A stretch of DNA of 64,000 nt, from the NCBI RefSeq assembly GCF_048551375.1, contig NZ_JBLYZJ010000004.1:1-64000 (forward strand). Direction: 5' to 3'. Positions 17,884 to 27,201 of the stretch are shown here, piece after piece. Origin of the DNA: Faucicola sp048551375 (GTDB lineage Bacteria; Pseudomonadota; Gammaproteobacteria; Pseudomonadales; Moraxellaceae). The notes under the pieces were generated by a model that did not search any database, was not told the DNA's origin, and saw only the letters and a list, made by a program, of their open reading frames with translations. The translations under genes were made by a program, and so were the position numbers. The first letter of the stretch is position 1. Every line of letters starts with the position of its first letter.

Positions 17884-18657
17884 ATGCTTACTATCCAATC
17901 ACTTACCGTCACTCGCCAACATAAAAACCTACTGCAAAACATCAATGCAACCCTAGAAAAAGGCAAAATCTACGCCCTTATCGGGCATAACGGCTCGGGC
18001 AAATCCACGCTGATGAAGGCACTCGCAGGCGAAACCACGCCCACCAGTGGTAAGATTGTATTAGATAATTTTGCTGAACAATCGACCTTTGATTTACCGC
18101 CAAAAACCCTTGCCCAACACATCGCCCATTTACCACAAAAACTGCCTGATGCCAGTCATTTTACCGTGGTTGAGTTGGTCATGCTAGGGCGATATCCTTA
18201 CCAAAAATGGCTACAAAAACCCACCACCCAAGACCATGCGATGGTGCAGGAAGCGATGGCGATGACCCAAGTCACCCAGTTTGCCGAGCAGTCGGTAGCA
18301 ACGCTGTCTGGGGGCGAGCGAGCAAGGGCGTGGCTTGCGTTGTGTATCGCTCAAGATACGCCTTATCTATTGCTAGATGAGCCACTTGCACCCCTAGATA
18401 TCGTGTATCAAGTCGAAGTGCTACGTTTAATCAATGACTTGGCAAAACAAAAAAACAAAGCCATCGTGATGATTATTCACGATATCAACCTTGCTTCGCA
18501 GTTTTGTGATGAATTTATTGCCCTAAAAAATGGCGAGCTTTGTCATATTGGGGATGTCGCTAGCACCATGCAACCACAAGTATTGGAGCGGATTTTTGGC
18601 ATCAATTTGCATTTGTTAGAGCATCCTAGCACGGGCAAAAAAGTGGCGGTGGTGTGA
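17884..18657 (+). CDS. fhuC: Iron-siderophore ABC transporter ATPase (FhuC-like)
   Basis: This 257-residue ATPase has a Walker A GHNGSGKST (about residues 34-42), a signature LSGGERARAWLA (about 139-150) and a Walker B YLLLDEPLAPLD (about 161-172). The length and the HLPQKLPDASHFTVVELVMLGRYPY segment match the FecE/FhuC branch, which powers import of ferric siderophores from the periplasm. It is first in a three-gene operon with the binding protein and permease, behind a Fur box. The next gene starts on its final base. The siderophore cannot be deduced; hydroxamates are the usual Fhu substrates. Confidence 0.88.
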   Translation: MLTIQSLTVTRQHKNLLQNINATLEKGKIYALIGHNGSGKSTLMKALAGETTPTSGKIVLDNFAEQSTFDLPPKTLAQHIAHLPQKLPDASHFTVVELVMLGRYPYQKWLQKPTTQDHAMVQEAMAMTQVTQFAEQSVATLSGGERARAWLALCIAQDTPYLLLDEPLAPLDIVYQVEVLRLINDLAKQKNKAIVMIIHDINLASQFCDEFIALKNGELCHIGDVASTMQPQVLERIFGINLHLLEHPSTGKKVAVV

Positions 18658-19631
18658 TGAAAGCCTTGTCCTTATTTATGCCTGCCCTATTAGTCGCCTT
18701 AACTGCTTGTCAGCCACAGCAGACACAACAACAGCAACCGACACAAACCCAACAGCCGACTCAGCCAAACGTATCAGCTAATGCACCGCATCAAGCCGTT
18801 AAAGTGGTGACGCCTGATTGGGCGATTGCTTCCACGCTGACGGCAATGGGCTATCCACCGTTGGCAGTGGGCGATGTGAAGACTTACCCAGAGTGGGTGG
18901 GGAAACCCGAGTTGCCGAGTCAAGTTATTGATTTGGGTGAGCGATTTGCCCCTAATCCAGAACGCTTGGCACAGCTCAAACCTGATGTGATTATTGATAA
19001 TGACTTCTACGCCCATCTACGTCCGCTATATGGCGACACACCGCATACGGCGATTAGTTTTGTGCCAAAAGGTGAGGTTGCCACTTGGCAGGATTATGCC
19101 AAACCCACGCAACAGCTGGGCGATGTCATTCATCAACCGCAACAAGCCGAGCAGTTTTTGACCCAATCTAAACAACGTCTTGGCGAGCTGGGTAAAGCAT
19201 TTAAGCAAAAACACCCAAATATCAAAAACATCGCTATCGTGCAGTTTGCGGATGCCAATAATCTACGCATTTATACCAATAATAGTTTGTTTAAACCCAC
19301 CTTTGATATCATGGGGCTAAATTTGATTACCCTTGAAAATCAACTGGGTAAAGGCAATCTGTGGGGGTTTTTACCCATTACTTTGGGCGATTTGGCAAAG
19401 TTAGACAATTCGCAACAAGATACCTGTATTGCGGTGGTTGAGCCGTTTAGCCCCATGCTTCGTCAGCAGTTAACCGACAATTTGCTGTGGCAACGCTTGG
19501 GCTATGGTCGCACCCAATGTATGACCGTATTGCCACCGATTTGGCTGTATGGGGGTGTGTCATCTATGTTGACCTTTGGCGAACGGCTAAATAAGGCAGA
19601 GTTTCAAGGAGGCATTGCCAATGTTAAATAA
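18657..19631 (+). CDS. fhuD: Ferric-siderophore binding lipoprotein (FhuD-like)
   Basis: The 324-residue protein begins with a lipoprotein signal (hydrophobic stretch then LTAC, cysteine near residue 18), followed by a Gln/Thr/Pro-rich linker of about 25 residues. It continues with the class III binding-protein fold (VVTPDWAIASTLTAMGYPPLAVG; FAPNPERLAQLKPDVIID), which captures the ferric siderophore. Unlike soluble FhuD of enteric bacteria it should be anchored by lipid. The ATG at 18657 overlaps the fhuC stop by one base (TGATG), and its 3' end overlaps fhuB by 11 bp. Confidence 0.85.
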   Translation: MKALSLFMPALLVALTACQPQQTQQQQPTQTQQPTQPNVSANAPHQAVKVVTPDWAIASTLTAMGYPPLAVGDVKTYPEWVGKPELPSQVIDLGERFAPNPERLAQLKPDVIIDNDFYAHLRPLYGDTPHTAISFVPKGEVATWQDYAKPTQQLGDVIHQPQQAEQFLTQSKQRLGELGKAFKQKHPNIKNIAIVQFADANNLRIYTNNSLFKPTFDIMGLNLITLENQLGKGNLWGFLPITLGDLAKLDNSQQDTCIAVVEPFSPMLRQQLTDNLLWQRLGYGRTQCMTVLPPIWLYGGVSSMLTFGERLNKAEFQGGIANVK

Positions 19632-21738
19632 GCTTGCTGTTAAAAAAACGGTTGCAAATGCTGTTTCTGCTCTTTCACTAACGGCTGAACAGCCCATGCC
19701 AAACAAATTAACCTTTGTGAAAAATCCTGCCGTTTTTTGCTTGCTGTTGTTGGTTGGTTTAGCACTATTCACCGCTAGTTTGGTGGTGCAAAAAACTTGG
19801 CAATATCCGTTTGCCAGCTTATTTTCCCCATCACAATCACTGGACTTGACCCAAATGGTCGCCCAGTTGCAGATTATACCGACCATGTTGGTGGCGATTT
19901 TGGCAGGGGGCTTGTTGGGTGTGGTCAGCGTACTGTTACAGCAATTGGTCAAAAATACTTTGGCTTCGGATACCACGCTTGCGGTCGGTACTGGGGCGGA
20001 GTTGGCATTGTTGTTGGTGACGCTGTTTATTCCAAGTTTTGGTTTGTATGGCAGTTTTTCGGTGGCATTTATTGGTTCATTGATGAGCATGGGGTTGGTG
20101 TTTGCCATTTCTGCCAATAGTCGTATGAATCCTGTGGTGCTGATTTTAAGTGGCTTGGTAGTGAATATTTTGCTTGCATCCCTGTCTGCATTATTGCTGG
20201 TGTTTTTTTCTGAAACGGCGATGGGCGTGATGGTGTGGAGTAGTGGCAATCTTACCCAGTCGAGTTGGCAAACAAGCCAGTTTTTATTGGCGGTCAGTGT
20301 GGTGTTGCCGTTGGTGTTGGTGTTATTGCTCAAGCCTTTGACCTTGATGAGCCTTGATGACCGTCAAGCCAAAAGCCTTGGCGTGCCTGTCACAGCGGTA
20401 CGCTTGATGGTGGTGGCAATCGTGGCAGTGGTGACTGCCAGTGTGGTCAGCCGTGTTGGGATGTTAAGCTTTGTTGGGTTGGCTTCGGCAAGTATGGTCA
20501 ATGTCTTGGCGATACGCCATGTCGGATGGCGACTGTTGGCAGGGTTTGGCTTTGGGGCGATGTTGTTATGGCTGACGCATAATTTGGTTAGCTTGTTAAT
20601 GGTATGGCTTGCACCCACGCCCTTAAATTTACCAGTGGGGGCGTTTACAGGCATCTTAGGGGCAGGTTTGATTATTTGGTTGGTGCTTCGCCAAAGCAAA
20701 CAGCATATCGCCCATGATGAGTCGGCAAATTTTTTAACCGTAAAAGCCAAAGAAAAAACCCTGTCGTTTTGGCTCGGTATGGTGGCAGTGTTGGGGGTGG
20801 TCGCTGGTGTCGCCTTGTGTGTCGCTCCCAATGCCCTTGGTGCGTCGTGGCAGTTGACATGGCAAGCAGACATAGGCGTGATTGAGCAATTTCGCTTACC
20901 TCGTACCCTATCGGCAATGGCGACAGGTGTGATGCTTGCCACCGCAGGTGTGTTGTTGCAAAGCCTCACTCGCAACCCTATGGCAAGCCCAGAGGTGATG
21001 GGAATTAGCTCTGGGAGTGCATTAGGCGTGGTGTTGGCATTTGTGTCTATGCCTGTTTTATTAAAAGTCTTTGGTTTAGAAACTGGCTCAAATGCCGAAA
21101 TGGGTTTGTTACTACTGGCAGGTTTGGTAGGGGCAGGATTGGTGCTTGGGTTGATTTTGTGGTTGGCTCGCAAGCTATCACCCTCGTATCTATTGTTGGT
21201 TGGGGTAGCGATTTCGGCATTGATGACAGGGGTTTTGACCCTAATCAAGGTGTCGGGCGACCCTAGATTACAAGCCATGCTCAGTTGGTTATCTGGCACG
21301 ACTTATCATGCCAATCCAAGCTCGGCATGGTGGTTGGTGAGTGTGGCTGTGGTGTTGTTTTTGGTGAGTTTTTTGACCCTAAAACCGCTTCGAGTGATGA
21401 GCCTAAACGACAGCATCGCTCGCAGTTTGGGTGTGTCGATTAAACGCACCGAAATTGGCATCTTAACCCTTGTCGCTTTGCTGAGTACCGCTTCTACGCT
21501 TGCGGTTGGACCATTGAGCTTTATTGGCTTGATGATGCCCCATTTGGCGATGACACTTGGGGCGGTGCGATTGCCTCAGCAGTTGGCATTGTCCGCCCTA
21601 CTGGGGGCAGGACTGATGATGGTGGCGGATTGGCTCGGTCGCTATGCGATGTTTCCGTATGAAATCCCTGCAGGGGCGATTGTGTCTGTGATTGGTGGCG
21701 GGTATTTTTTATGGTTGATGAAAGGGGTGAAAGCATAA
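19621..21738 (+). CDS. fhuB: Double-length siderophore permease (FhuB-like)
   Basis: At 705 residues this is two FecCD permease modules in one chain (roughly 15-355 and 365-705), as in FhuB. Each half has the conserved arginine/glycine region (DLTQMVAQLQIIPTMLVAIL in the first; RLPRTLSAMATGVMLATAGVLLQ in the second) and about ten membrane helices. It forms the channel energised by FhuC. The ATG at 19621 is chosen because AAGGAGG ends eight bases upstream. The longer TTG start at 19615 is less likely. The start lies within the end of fhuD, so translation is coupled. Confidence 0.9.
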   Translation: MLNKLAVKKTVANAVSALSLTAEQPMPNKLTFVKNPAVFCLLLLVGLALFTASLVVQKTWQYPFASLFSPSQSLDLTQMVAQLQIIPTMLVAILAGGLLGVVSVLLQQLVKNTLASDTTLAVGTGAELALLLVTLFIPSFGLYGSFSVAFIGSLMSMGLVFAISANSRMNPVVLILSGLVVNILLASLSALLLVFFSETAMGVMVWSSGNLTQSSWQTSQFLLAVSVVLPLVLVLLLKPLTLMSLDDRQAKSLGVPVTAVRLMVVAIVAVVTASVVSRVGMLSFVGLASASMVNVLAIRHVGWRLLAGFGFGAMLLWLTHNLVSLLMVWLAPTPLNLPVGAFTGILGAGLIIWLVLRQSKQHIAHDESANFLTVKAKEKTLSFWLGMVAVLGVVAGVALCVAPNALGASWQLTWQADIGVIEQFRLPRTLSAMATGVMLATAGVLLQSLTRNPMASPEVMGISSGSALGVVLAFVSMPVLLKVFGLETGSNAEMGLLLLAGLVGAGLVLGLILWLARKLSPSYLLLVGVAISALMTGVLTLIKVSGDPRLQAMLSWLSGTTYHANPSSAWWLVSVAVVLFLVSFLTLKPLRVMSLNDSIARSLGVSIKRTEIGILTLVALLSTASTLAVGPLSFIGLMMPHLAMTLGAVRLPQQLALSALLGAGLMMVADWLGRYAMFPYEIPAGAIVSVIGGGYFLWLMKGVKA

Positions 21739-21784
21739 ACTTTAGTTTGGCTAAACAACCACACATTTAAAAGTTGTAAATATT

Positions 21785-21803
21785 AATAATAATTGTTATC
21801 ATT
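21785..21803. promoter_or_regulatory. Fur box upstream of the TonB-dependent receptor
   Basis: AATAATAATTGTTATCATT matches the symmetrical Fur consensus AATGATAATNATTATCATT at all but two specified positions. It is about 200 bp before the receptor gene, with an intergenic repeat in between, so the receptor mRNA probably has a long leader. Confidence 0.8.
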
Positions 21804-21878
21804 CGTAACATATTTATCGTTTTACTTGTGGTTTATTTCTGTTAAGCAATGAAACAAAATTAAATACCAATACTTATG

Positions 21879-21955
21879 ACCCCACCCCAACCCTCCCCTT
21901 AACAGAGGAGGGAGCGGTTCTCCCCCTGAAAAGGGGGAGTTAGAGGGGGTTGATT
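21879..21955. repeat. GC-rich hairpin repeat in the receptor leader
   Basis: This stretch holds pairs of complementary runs (CCCTCCCC with GGAGGGAG; CTCCCCCTGAAAAGGGGGAG) that form strong hairpins. The composition contrasts with the AT-rich surroundings, which suggests a small dispersed intergenic element. It lies between the Fur box and the receptor start and would be transcribed into the leader. Confidence 0.55.
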
Positions 21956-22000
21956 AAATTTTAATTTAAAATTTTCAGTTACTTATAGGGTTTGATTATT

Positions 22001-24202
22001 ATGCGTTTATCTGTGTTATCTTCTGCCGTACGATATTCTTTAGCCATCAGTGGTCTTGGGTTGTTTTCTAGCCATGTTTTTGCCAACACTGAGCCGATGC
22101 CCGAAGCAACGCTCGATGAAATCGTAGTCACTGCCAGTGCGGATGCCTCAAAAACAGGCTTGTCTTCTGCCTATCAAGGCGGTCAAGTGGCGACTGGTAG
22201 CCGAGTGGGGATTTTGGGTAATCAATCGACCATGGAAACACCATTTGCGACCACGGCTTATACCAATGATTACCTCAAAGATAAACAAACCACCACGCTG
22301 GGCGATGCCCTAAAACGTGATAGTGGCGTGCGTGTGGCTCGTGGTTTTGGCAATTTCCAAGATACTTATTTTATGCGTGGCTTCATCACCTACGCTGACC
22401 AAACCATGTTCAATGGCTTGTATGGGATTTTACCTCGTCAGCAGATTGCGACACCGCTATTTGAGCGAGTAGAAGTATTGCGTGGGGCATCAGCGATGGC
22501 AAATGGGGCAACGCCTGGGGGTGGCAATGTTGGCGGTACGGTGAGCCTATTGCCAAAACGTGCAGGTAACGAACCCCTCAATGAAGTCACTGTCAGCTAT
22601 GGGGCAGGCAATCGTGGACAAATCGCCACCGATATCGCTCGCCGTTTTGGTGAAGATGATGCCTTTGGCGTGCGTGTCAATGCCTTGTATGGTGGTGACA
22701 AAACCGCAGTGGATGATGAAGCGTCAAGTTTGGGCATGGCATCGGTTGGTGTAGATTATCGTCAAGACAATCTGCGTGTGTCTAGTGATTTGGGCTATCA
22801 AAATAACGAGCTTGACCGCCCTCGCCCAAGCGTGACGTTAGCAGGGACAACCACCGTACCCAAAGCCCCAAATGGCGATAAAAACTGGGCACAGCCGTGG
22901 ACTTTCTCGAATGAAAAAGACGTGTTTGGCACATTGCGAGCTGAATATGATGTGAAGCCAAATCTCACCACTTATATGGCGTATGGCTTTAGAAATGGTA
23001 AAGAATCCAACGCCACGGCAAACCTCACCGTCAATCAAAATAATGGCGATGGCACAATTTACCGTTTTGACAATGAGCGTAAAGACCAAGTCAATACAGG
23101 TGAAATCGGTGTCAAAGGCAAGTTTAACACCGCTAATGTCAGCCATCAGTGGGCGGTTTCTGCCAATGCCTTTAAACACACCGAAAAAGGGGCGTACCTA
23201 TTTGATTTAAAAACCTCACCGTCAAATCTGTATCAGCCGACCCAATATGCCAACTACCCATTTTTGTCGGCGTTTGCCAGTGGCGATATGAAAAATCCAC
23301 AACGCACAGGCGAAACCAAACTCCAAAGCGTGGGCGTGGTTGATACTATGGGCTTTATGCAGGATAAACTACAAGTGACCTTGGGGGCAAGACACCAGTC
23401 GCTAGAATCGACCAGTTACAATGCCGATACCCAAGCCGAAACCGCCCATTATGACGAAAGCAAAATCACGCCAATGGCAGGGGTTTTATACAAACTCAAT
23501 CCGAGCGTGTCCTTGTACGCCAATTATACCGAAGGCTTGGCAGAGGGCGACCGTTCTTATGACCAAACTGCTACCAACTATGGCATTCCGCTTGCCCCAA
23601 AAGTATCTAAACAAACCGAAATCGGTGCAAAATATGACAGTGGTGTGATTGGTGGTGGCATTGCCCTATTTAACACCAAACAACCTCGTGCCTATCTGCA
23701 TGACAATGGTAATGGCACAAAAACCTTCGGTACGTATGGTGAAAACCAACATCAAGGCGTTGAGCTGAATGTGTATGGTAGCCCAACGCATAACACTCGT
23801 CTGCTTGGTGGCTTGAGCTATATCAATGCCGAACAAAAAGACACAGGCGACACCGCATCCAATGGTAAAGATGTGATTGGCGTGCCAAAACTGCAAGGCA
23901 ATATCGGCTTAGAATATGATGTGAGCCAAATTGATGGTCTAACACTGACAGGCGATGTGCTACACACTGGCAAACGCTATGCCGATGCCAACAATACCTT
24001 GGCAGTCGATGGGGCAACCACGCTAAATCTTGGGGCAAGATACCAAACCAAATTTGGCACAACCCCTGTGACCTTGCGTGGTGATATCGAAAATGTCACC
24101 GACAAAAACTACTGGTCGTCCGTGGGTGGCTACCCAGGGCAAGGTTATCTGAATGCAGGACAACCACGCACAGTGAAACTATCGGCAAGCTTTAAATTTT
24201 AA
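22001..24202 (+). CDS. TonB-dependent siderophore receptor
   Basis: The 733-residue outer-membrane protein has a signal peptide (about residues 1-29, ending SSHVFA), a TonB-box-like DEIVVTAS (about 36-43), a plug domain (METPFATTAYT; VARGFGNFQDTYFMRGF; ERVEVLRGASAMANGATPGGGNVGG) and a 22-strand barrel ending in the aromatic motif KLSASFKF. It takes up a ferric siderophore using energy from TonB and hands it to the FhuCDB-like importer. The ATG at 22001 is preferred over an upstream TTG because the signal peptide then begins correctly (MRLSV). A Fur box upstream implies iron control. A strong terminator follows. The ligand cannot be assigned. Confidence 0.92.
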   Translation: MRLSVLSSAVRYSLAISGLGLFSSHVFANTEPMPEATLDEIVVTASADASKTGLSSAYQGGQVATGSRVGILGNQSTMETPFATTAYTNDYLKDKQTTTLGDALKRDSGVRVARGFGNFQDTYFMRGFITYADQTMFNGLYGILPRQQIATPLFERVEVLRGASAMANGATPGGGNVGGTVSLLPKRAGNEPLNEVTVSYGAGNRGQIATDIARRFGEDDAFGVRVNALYGGDKTAVDDEASSLGMASVGVDYRQDNLRVSSDLGYQNNELDRPRPSVTLAGTTTVPKAPNGDKNWAQPWTFSNEKDVFGTLRAEYDVKPNLTTYMAYGFRNGKESNATANLTVNQNNGDGTIYRFDNERKDQVNTGEIGVKGKFNTANVSHQWAVSANAFKHTEKGAYLFDLKTSPSNLYQPTQYANYPFLSAFASGDMKNPQRTGETKLQSVGVVDTMGFMQDKLQVTLGARHQSLESTSYNADTQAETAHYDESKITPMAGVLYKLNPSVSLYANYTEGLAEGDRSYDQTATNYGIPLAPKVSKQTEIGAKYDSGVIGGGIALFNTKQPRAYLHDNGNGTKTFGTYGENQHQGVELNVYGSPTHNTRLLGGLSYINAEQKDTGDTASNGKDVIGVPKLQGNIGLEYDVSQIDGLTLTGDVLHTGKRYADANNTLAVDGATTLNLGARYQTKFGTTPVTLRGDIENVTDKNYWSSVGGYPGQGYLNAGQPRTVKLSASFKF

Positions 24203-24231
24203 GGGTTCACTGTAAAAAACAACTATCTAAC

Positions 24232-24262
24232 AATCGGATAAAGCTGGCTTTGTCCGATTTTT
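24232..24262 (+). terminator. Terminator after the TonB-dependent receptor
   Basis: AATCGGATAAAG and CTTTGTCCGATT pair (one mismatch) around a CTGG loop, followed by TTTTTATTT. This is a clear intrinsic terminator. Confidence 0.85.
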
Positions 24263-24375
24263 ATTTACCAAGATGATATAGTCATAGAAACAGAAAAATG
24301 GGACAAGGCAGGTGAGCGAACCTAACGCAGTAGCATTTTCTGTTTTCGAAGACTATAAACCATAGAAGGAAACCC

Positions 24376-26040
24376 ATGTCCCTCATCACCCTAATTTGGC
24401 AACAGCACCGTTTCGCCTTTATCAAAGTCATTTTGCTTAACCTGCTCAATGCCTTGGTCAATGTCGCTATCATCGCTTTTATCAATCGTTACTTGATTGC
24501 CAAAGTGAGTGAATCGTCTGGCAGTTGGCAAATTTTGGGGATTTTTCTGTTAGCGATAGTTGGGTTGTTGACCACGACTTTTATTTCCCAACTTGCTTTA
24601 ACTAAGCTCGGTCATCGCTTTGTGTTTGAGTTACGCTCACAGCTTATCAAACGCATACTGGATACCTCGATTGCCCAAGTCGAAAAAATCGGCAGTGCCA
24701 AACTGTTAGCCAGTTTATCCACCGATATTCAGTCGATTACCGTGGCATTTGTGCGATTGCCAGAGCTGGTGCAAGGTGTGATTATCTGTGTCGCCACTGC
24801 GGTATATTTGGGGTTTTTGTCCGTGCCGATGTTACTGGTGGTTATCGGCTGTATTGCGGTGACCGTGCTGATTAGCAGTCAGCTTGTGCGTCATGTGTAT
24901 GTGCATTTAGCCAACATACGAGATATCAATGACGAATTATACGAAGATTATCAAAGTGTTATCGAAGGTCGCAAGGAATTGGCATTAAACCGTGAACGTG
25001 CCAAACGCTTGTTTGAGCAAGACTACCAACGTCATGCCAATGACTATTATGACCATATTGTCAAAGCCGATACCTTTCATCTATCAGCGGTGAGTTGGTC
25101 AAATATTATGATGTTCGCCATTATTGGGGTGATTTATGCGTTGGCAAATATTTACCATTGGGTTGATACCGCTACAGCAACAACTTTTGCTCTAACTGTA
25201 CTCTTTATCCAATCGCCATTGCTGATGGCGATTGGGGCGTTTCCCACCGTGCAAACTGCCAAAGTCGCCCTAGAAAAAATCCAATCACTACAGCTTGCCG
25301 ACTATCAAGCCGAATTTAACACCCAACTCACCCACCCAAATTGGCAAATGATTGAGATGAAAAATGCCCGCTATCATTATGATAATGCGTCAAACTTTAG
25401 CCTAAAAAATATCAATTTTTCGCTCAAACGTGGCGAAGTGGTGTTTTTGATTGGGGCAAATGGTAGCGGAAAATCCACCTTTGCCAAACTGATAACAGGG
25501 CTATATCAACCGAATGTTGATGAGCAAAACAGTGGCATTTATGTGGACAATCAGCTAATCACTGCCACAGATTATGACGGCTATCGCCAGTTGTTTTCGG
25601 CAATTTATAGTGATTTTCATCTGTTCAAAACCGTGATGGGGCAAGGCGACAATGCCCCCAATGATGAGCTGATTGATAACTGGCTAAACATTCTTGCCAT
25701 CAAACAAAAAGTCACGCTTACCAATCACCAATTAAGTACCACAGAGCTGTCGCAAGGGCAACGCAAACGCCTTGCCATGTTGTTGGCGATAGCGGAAGAA
25801 AAATCTATTTTGCTACTGGATGAATGGGCGGCAGACCAAGACCCTGCGTATCGCCGTGTATTTTATCACGATATTATTCCGATGCTACAGCAGATGGGCA
25901 AAACCTTGTTGATTATCAGCCATGACGATAGTTATTTTGAACGAGCGGATAGGTTGCTTTTGATGAAAAATGGCGAACTCAGCGAACTGACAGGCATGGC
26001 ACGGGAACAAGCCAGTCACGATGCGATTGGGGTGATTTGA
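24376..26040 (+). CDS. PvdE/YojI-type cyclic peptide or siderophore exporter
   Basis: This 554-residue fused ABC protein has six membrane segments in the first 300 residues and an ATPase domain with Walker A GANGSGKST (about 361-369), signature LSQGQRKRL and Walker B SILLLDEWAADQDP. The LSQGQRKR and DEWAADQDP motifs are typical of the PvdE/SyrD/YojI branch, which exports siderophore precursors or microcin-like peptides to the periplasm. AAGGAAACCC precedes ATG. Position between the receptor and the siderophore-interacting protein supports a role in siderophore export. No siderophore synthetase is in this window. Confidence 0.82.
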   Translation: MSLITLIWQQHRFAFIKVILLNLLNALVNVAIIAFINRYLIAKVSESSGSWQILGIFLLAIVGLLTTTFISQLALTKLGHRFVFELRSQLIKRILDTSIAQVEKIGSAKLLASLSTDIQSITVAFVRLPELVQGVIICVATAVYLGFLSVPMLLVVIGCIAVTVLISSQLVRHVYVHLANIRDINDELYEDYQSVIEGRKELALNRERAKRLFEQDYQRHANDYYDHIVKADTFHLSAVSWSNIMMFAIIGVIYALANIYHWVDTATATTFALTVLFIQSPLLMAIGAFPTVQTAKVALEKIQSLQLADYQAEFNTQLTHPNWQMIEMKNARYHYDNASNFSLKNINFSLKRGEVVFLIGANGSGKSTFAKLITGLYQPNVDEQNSGIYVDNQLITATDYDGYRQLFSAIYSDFHLFKTVMGQGDNAPNDELIDNWLNILAIKQKVTLTNHQLSTTELSQGQRKRLAMLLAIAEEKSILLLDEWAADQDPAYRRVFYHDIIPMLQQMGKTLLIISHDDSYFERADRLLLMKNGELSELTGMAREQASHDAIGVI

Positions 26041-26044
26041 CAAA

Positions 26045-27148
26045 ATGATGCACACGCAAAACCTGACCCCATTTAATGCCCTAGAAATCGCTGAAATCAT
26101 TGAGCATATCAACGAAGACCATCTTGATGATATGAAAAATATGGCAATGGGGTTGCTCGGCTTAAGTAAAGCCCAACAAAAAAGCCTGCAAAAAGTGATG
26201 TTACAGCAGATTTATCAACAAGGCTTGTTGTTGGATTTGCAATTTGAACAGGGCGACAAAAACCAACACAGCCAACACAGTCAACAAAGTCAATTTTTGG
26301 CATTTGACCAAACCATCGAATCCCTTGAACTGCTCAATGAACAATACGTCATTTTGTTGCAACGTAGCGACCGCAAGCAAGGCAAACAAACCATCGAAAT
26401 CCAACAACGCCAATTTGTCTTACAATCGGTCAGCCAAGTCAGCCAAAATATATACCGTTTGACTGTACAATCCACCAGTGATTTATCCACCTTGCCTGCT
26501 GGCTATGCGTTTTTATTTGACGTAAGATTATCTAATACCGATTTGACCAAATACCCTCGACCTTACCGCTACTACACGCTCCGCAAGGCTTGGCAACAAG
26601 TCAACCCACAAGGCGAAACGCAATATTTGGCATGGCTAGACGTGTATTGTCATGGTGAAAAAAACGCTGAAATCAGTCTTGGTGAAACATGGGTAAAATC
26701 ACTACAAGCGGATGATGTAATTCTGAGTGAAAGAGAATTTCCCGAAAAGCTTGAGCATCTGATGGGGCAAAGCCTATTGATTGCCGATGAAACCTCATTG
26801 CCCACCGTGGCACGCTTATTGGAACTTTGGCAACAGCCATTACCACCCGTGGTGATGGTTTATTTACAGGATGAAAAGGATTTGGCATATTTGGACGAAG
26901 TGATAAACCAACAGTCCGCTAAGGTATCGCCAGTGATTTTGCCTGTCATAGCCAATCATGCTCAAACAGCCCACGAGCAGATTTTTGCCACGCTTAATGA
27001 TTTTTTAGCCAGTCACTCATTAAAAATCGACAGCGTATGGGGCGGATTGGAAGCACAAACCACCAAAAAACTACGCCCTATGCTGTGTGATGTTTTGCAG
27101 ATGCACCGTGAAAATATGGTTGTTAAGGTGTATTGGCGAGCTGATTAG
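26045..27148 (+). CDS. Siderophore-interacting protein with N-terminal DUF2470 domain
   Basis: The 367-residue protein has two parts. Residues about 12-90 resemble DUF2470, the heme-utilisation HugZ-like domain (AEIIEHINEDHLDDMKNMA). Residues about 125-365 are a siderophore-interacting ferric reductase of the ViuB type, with the FAD-binding RPYRYYTLR motif and a C-terminal NAD(P)H-binding half (SLLIADETSLPTVARLLE; VWGGLEAQ). It probably reduces iron from imported siderophore in the cytoplasm. It starts four bases after the exporter stop, so the two are one operon. The fusion order is notable, because SIP proteins usually lack the first domain. Confidence 0.82.
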   Translation: MMHTQNLTPFNALEIAEIIEHINEDHLDDMKNMAMGLLGLSKAQQKSLQKVMLQQIYQQGLLLDLQFEQGDKNQHSQHSQQSQFLAFDQTIESLELLNEQYVILLQRSDRKQGKQTIEIQQRQFVLQSVSQVSQNIYRLTVQSTSDLSTLPAGYAFLFDVRLSNTDLTKYPRPYRYYTLRKAWQQVNPQGETQYLAWLDVYCHGEKNAEISLGETWVKSLQADDVILSEREFPEKLEHLMGQSLLIADETSLPTVARLLELWQQPLPPVVMVYLQDEKDLAYLDEVINQQSAKVSPVILPVIANHAQTAHEQIFATLNDFLASHSLKIDSVWGGLEAQTTKKLRPMLCDVLQMHRENMVVKVYWRAD

Positions 27149-27155
27149 CAAAAGT

Positions 27156-27180
27156 GTTGGGCTGGCATGCTCAACCCAAC
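27156..27180. terminator. Convergent terminator between the SIP gene and ddc
   Basis: GTTGGG and CCCAAC form a short hairpin between two converging genes (stops at 27148 and 27202). T runs are weak, so this is a tentative bidirectional terminator. Confidence 0.45.
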
Positions 27181-27201
27181 TTACCAAGACACCATGATTG
27201 A

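Noticed and set aside
19587..20333. Minus-strand open frame across the fhuD/fhuB junction
   Set aside because: It is antisense to fhuB, low in complexity and rich in Asn/Thr, as expected from reading a membrane-protein gene backwards.
20364..21299. Long minus-strand open frame within fhuB
   Set aside because: It lies opposite a well-supported permease gene, has no family features and reflects codon bias of the real gene.
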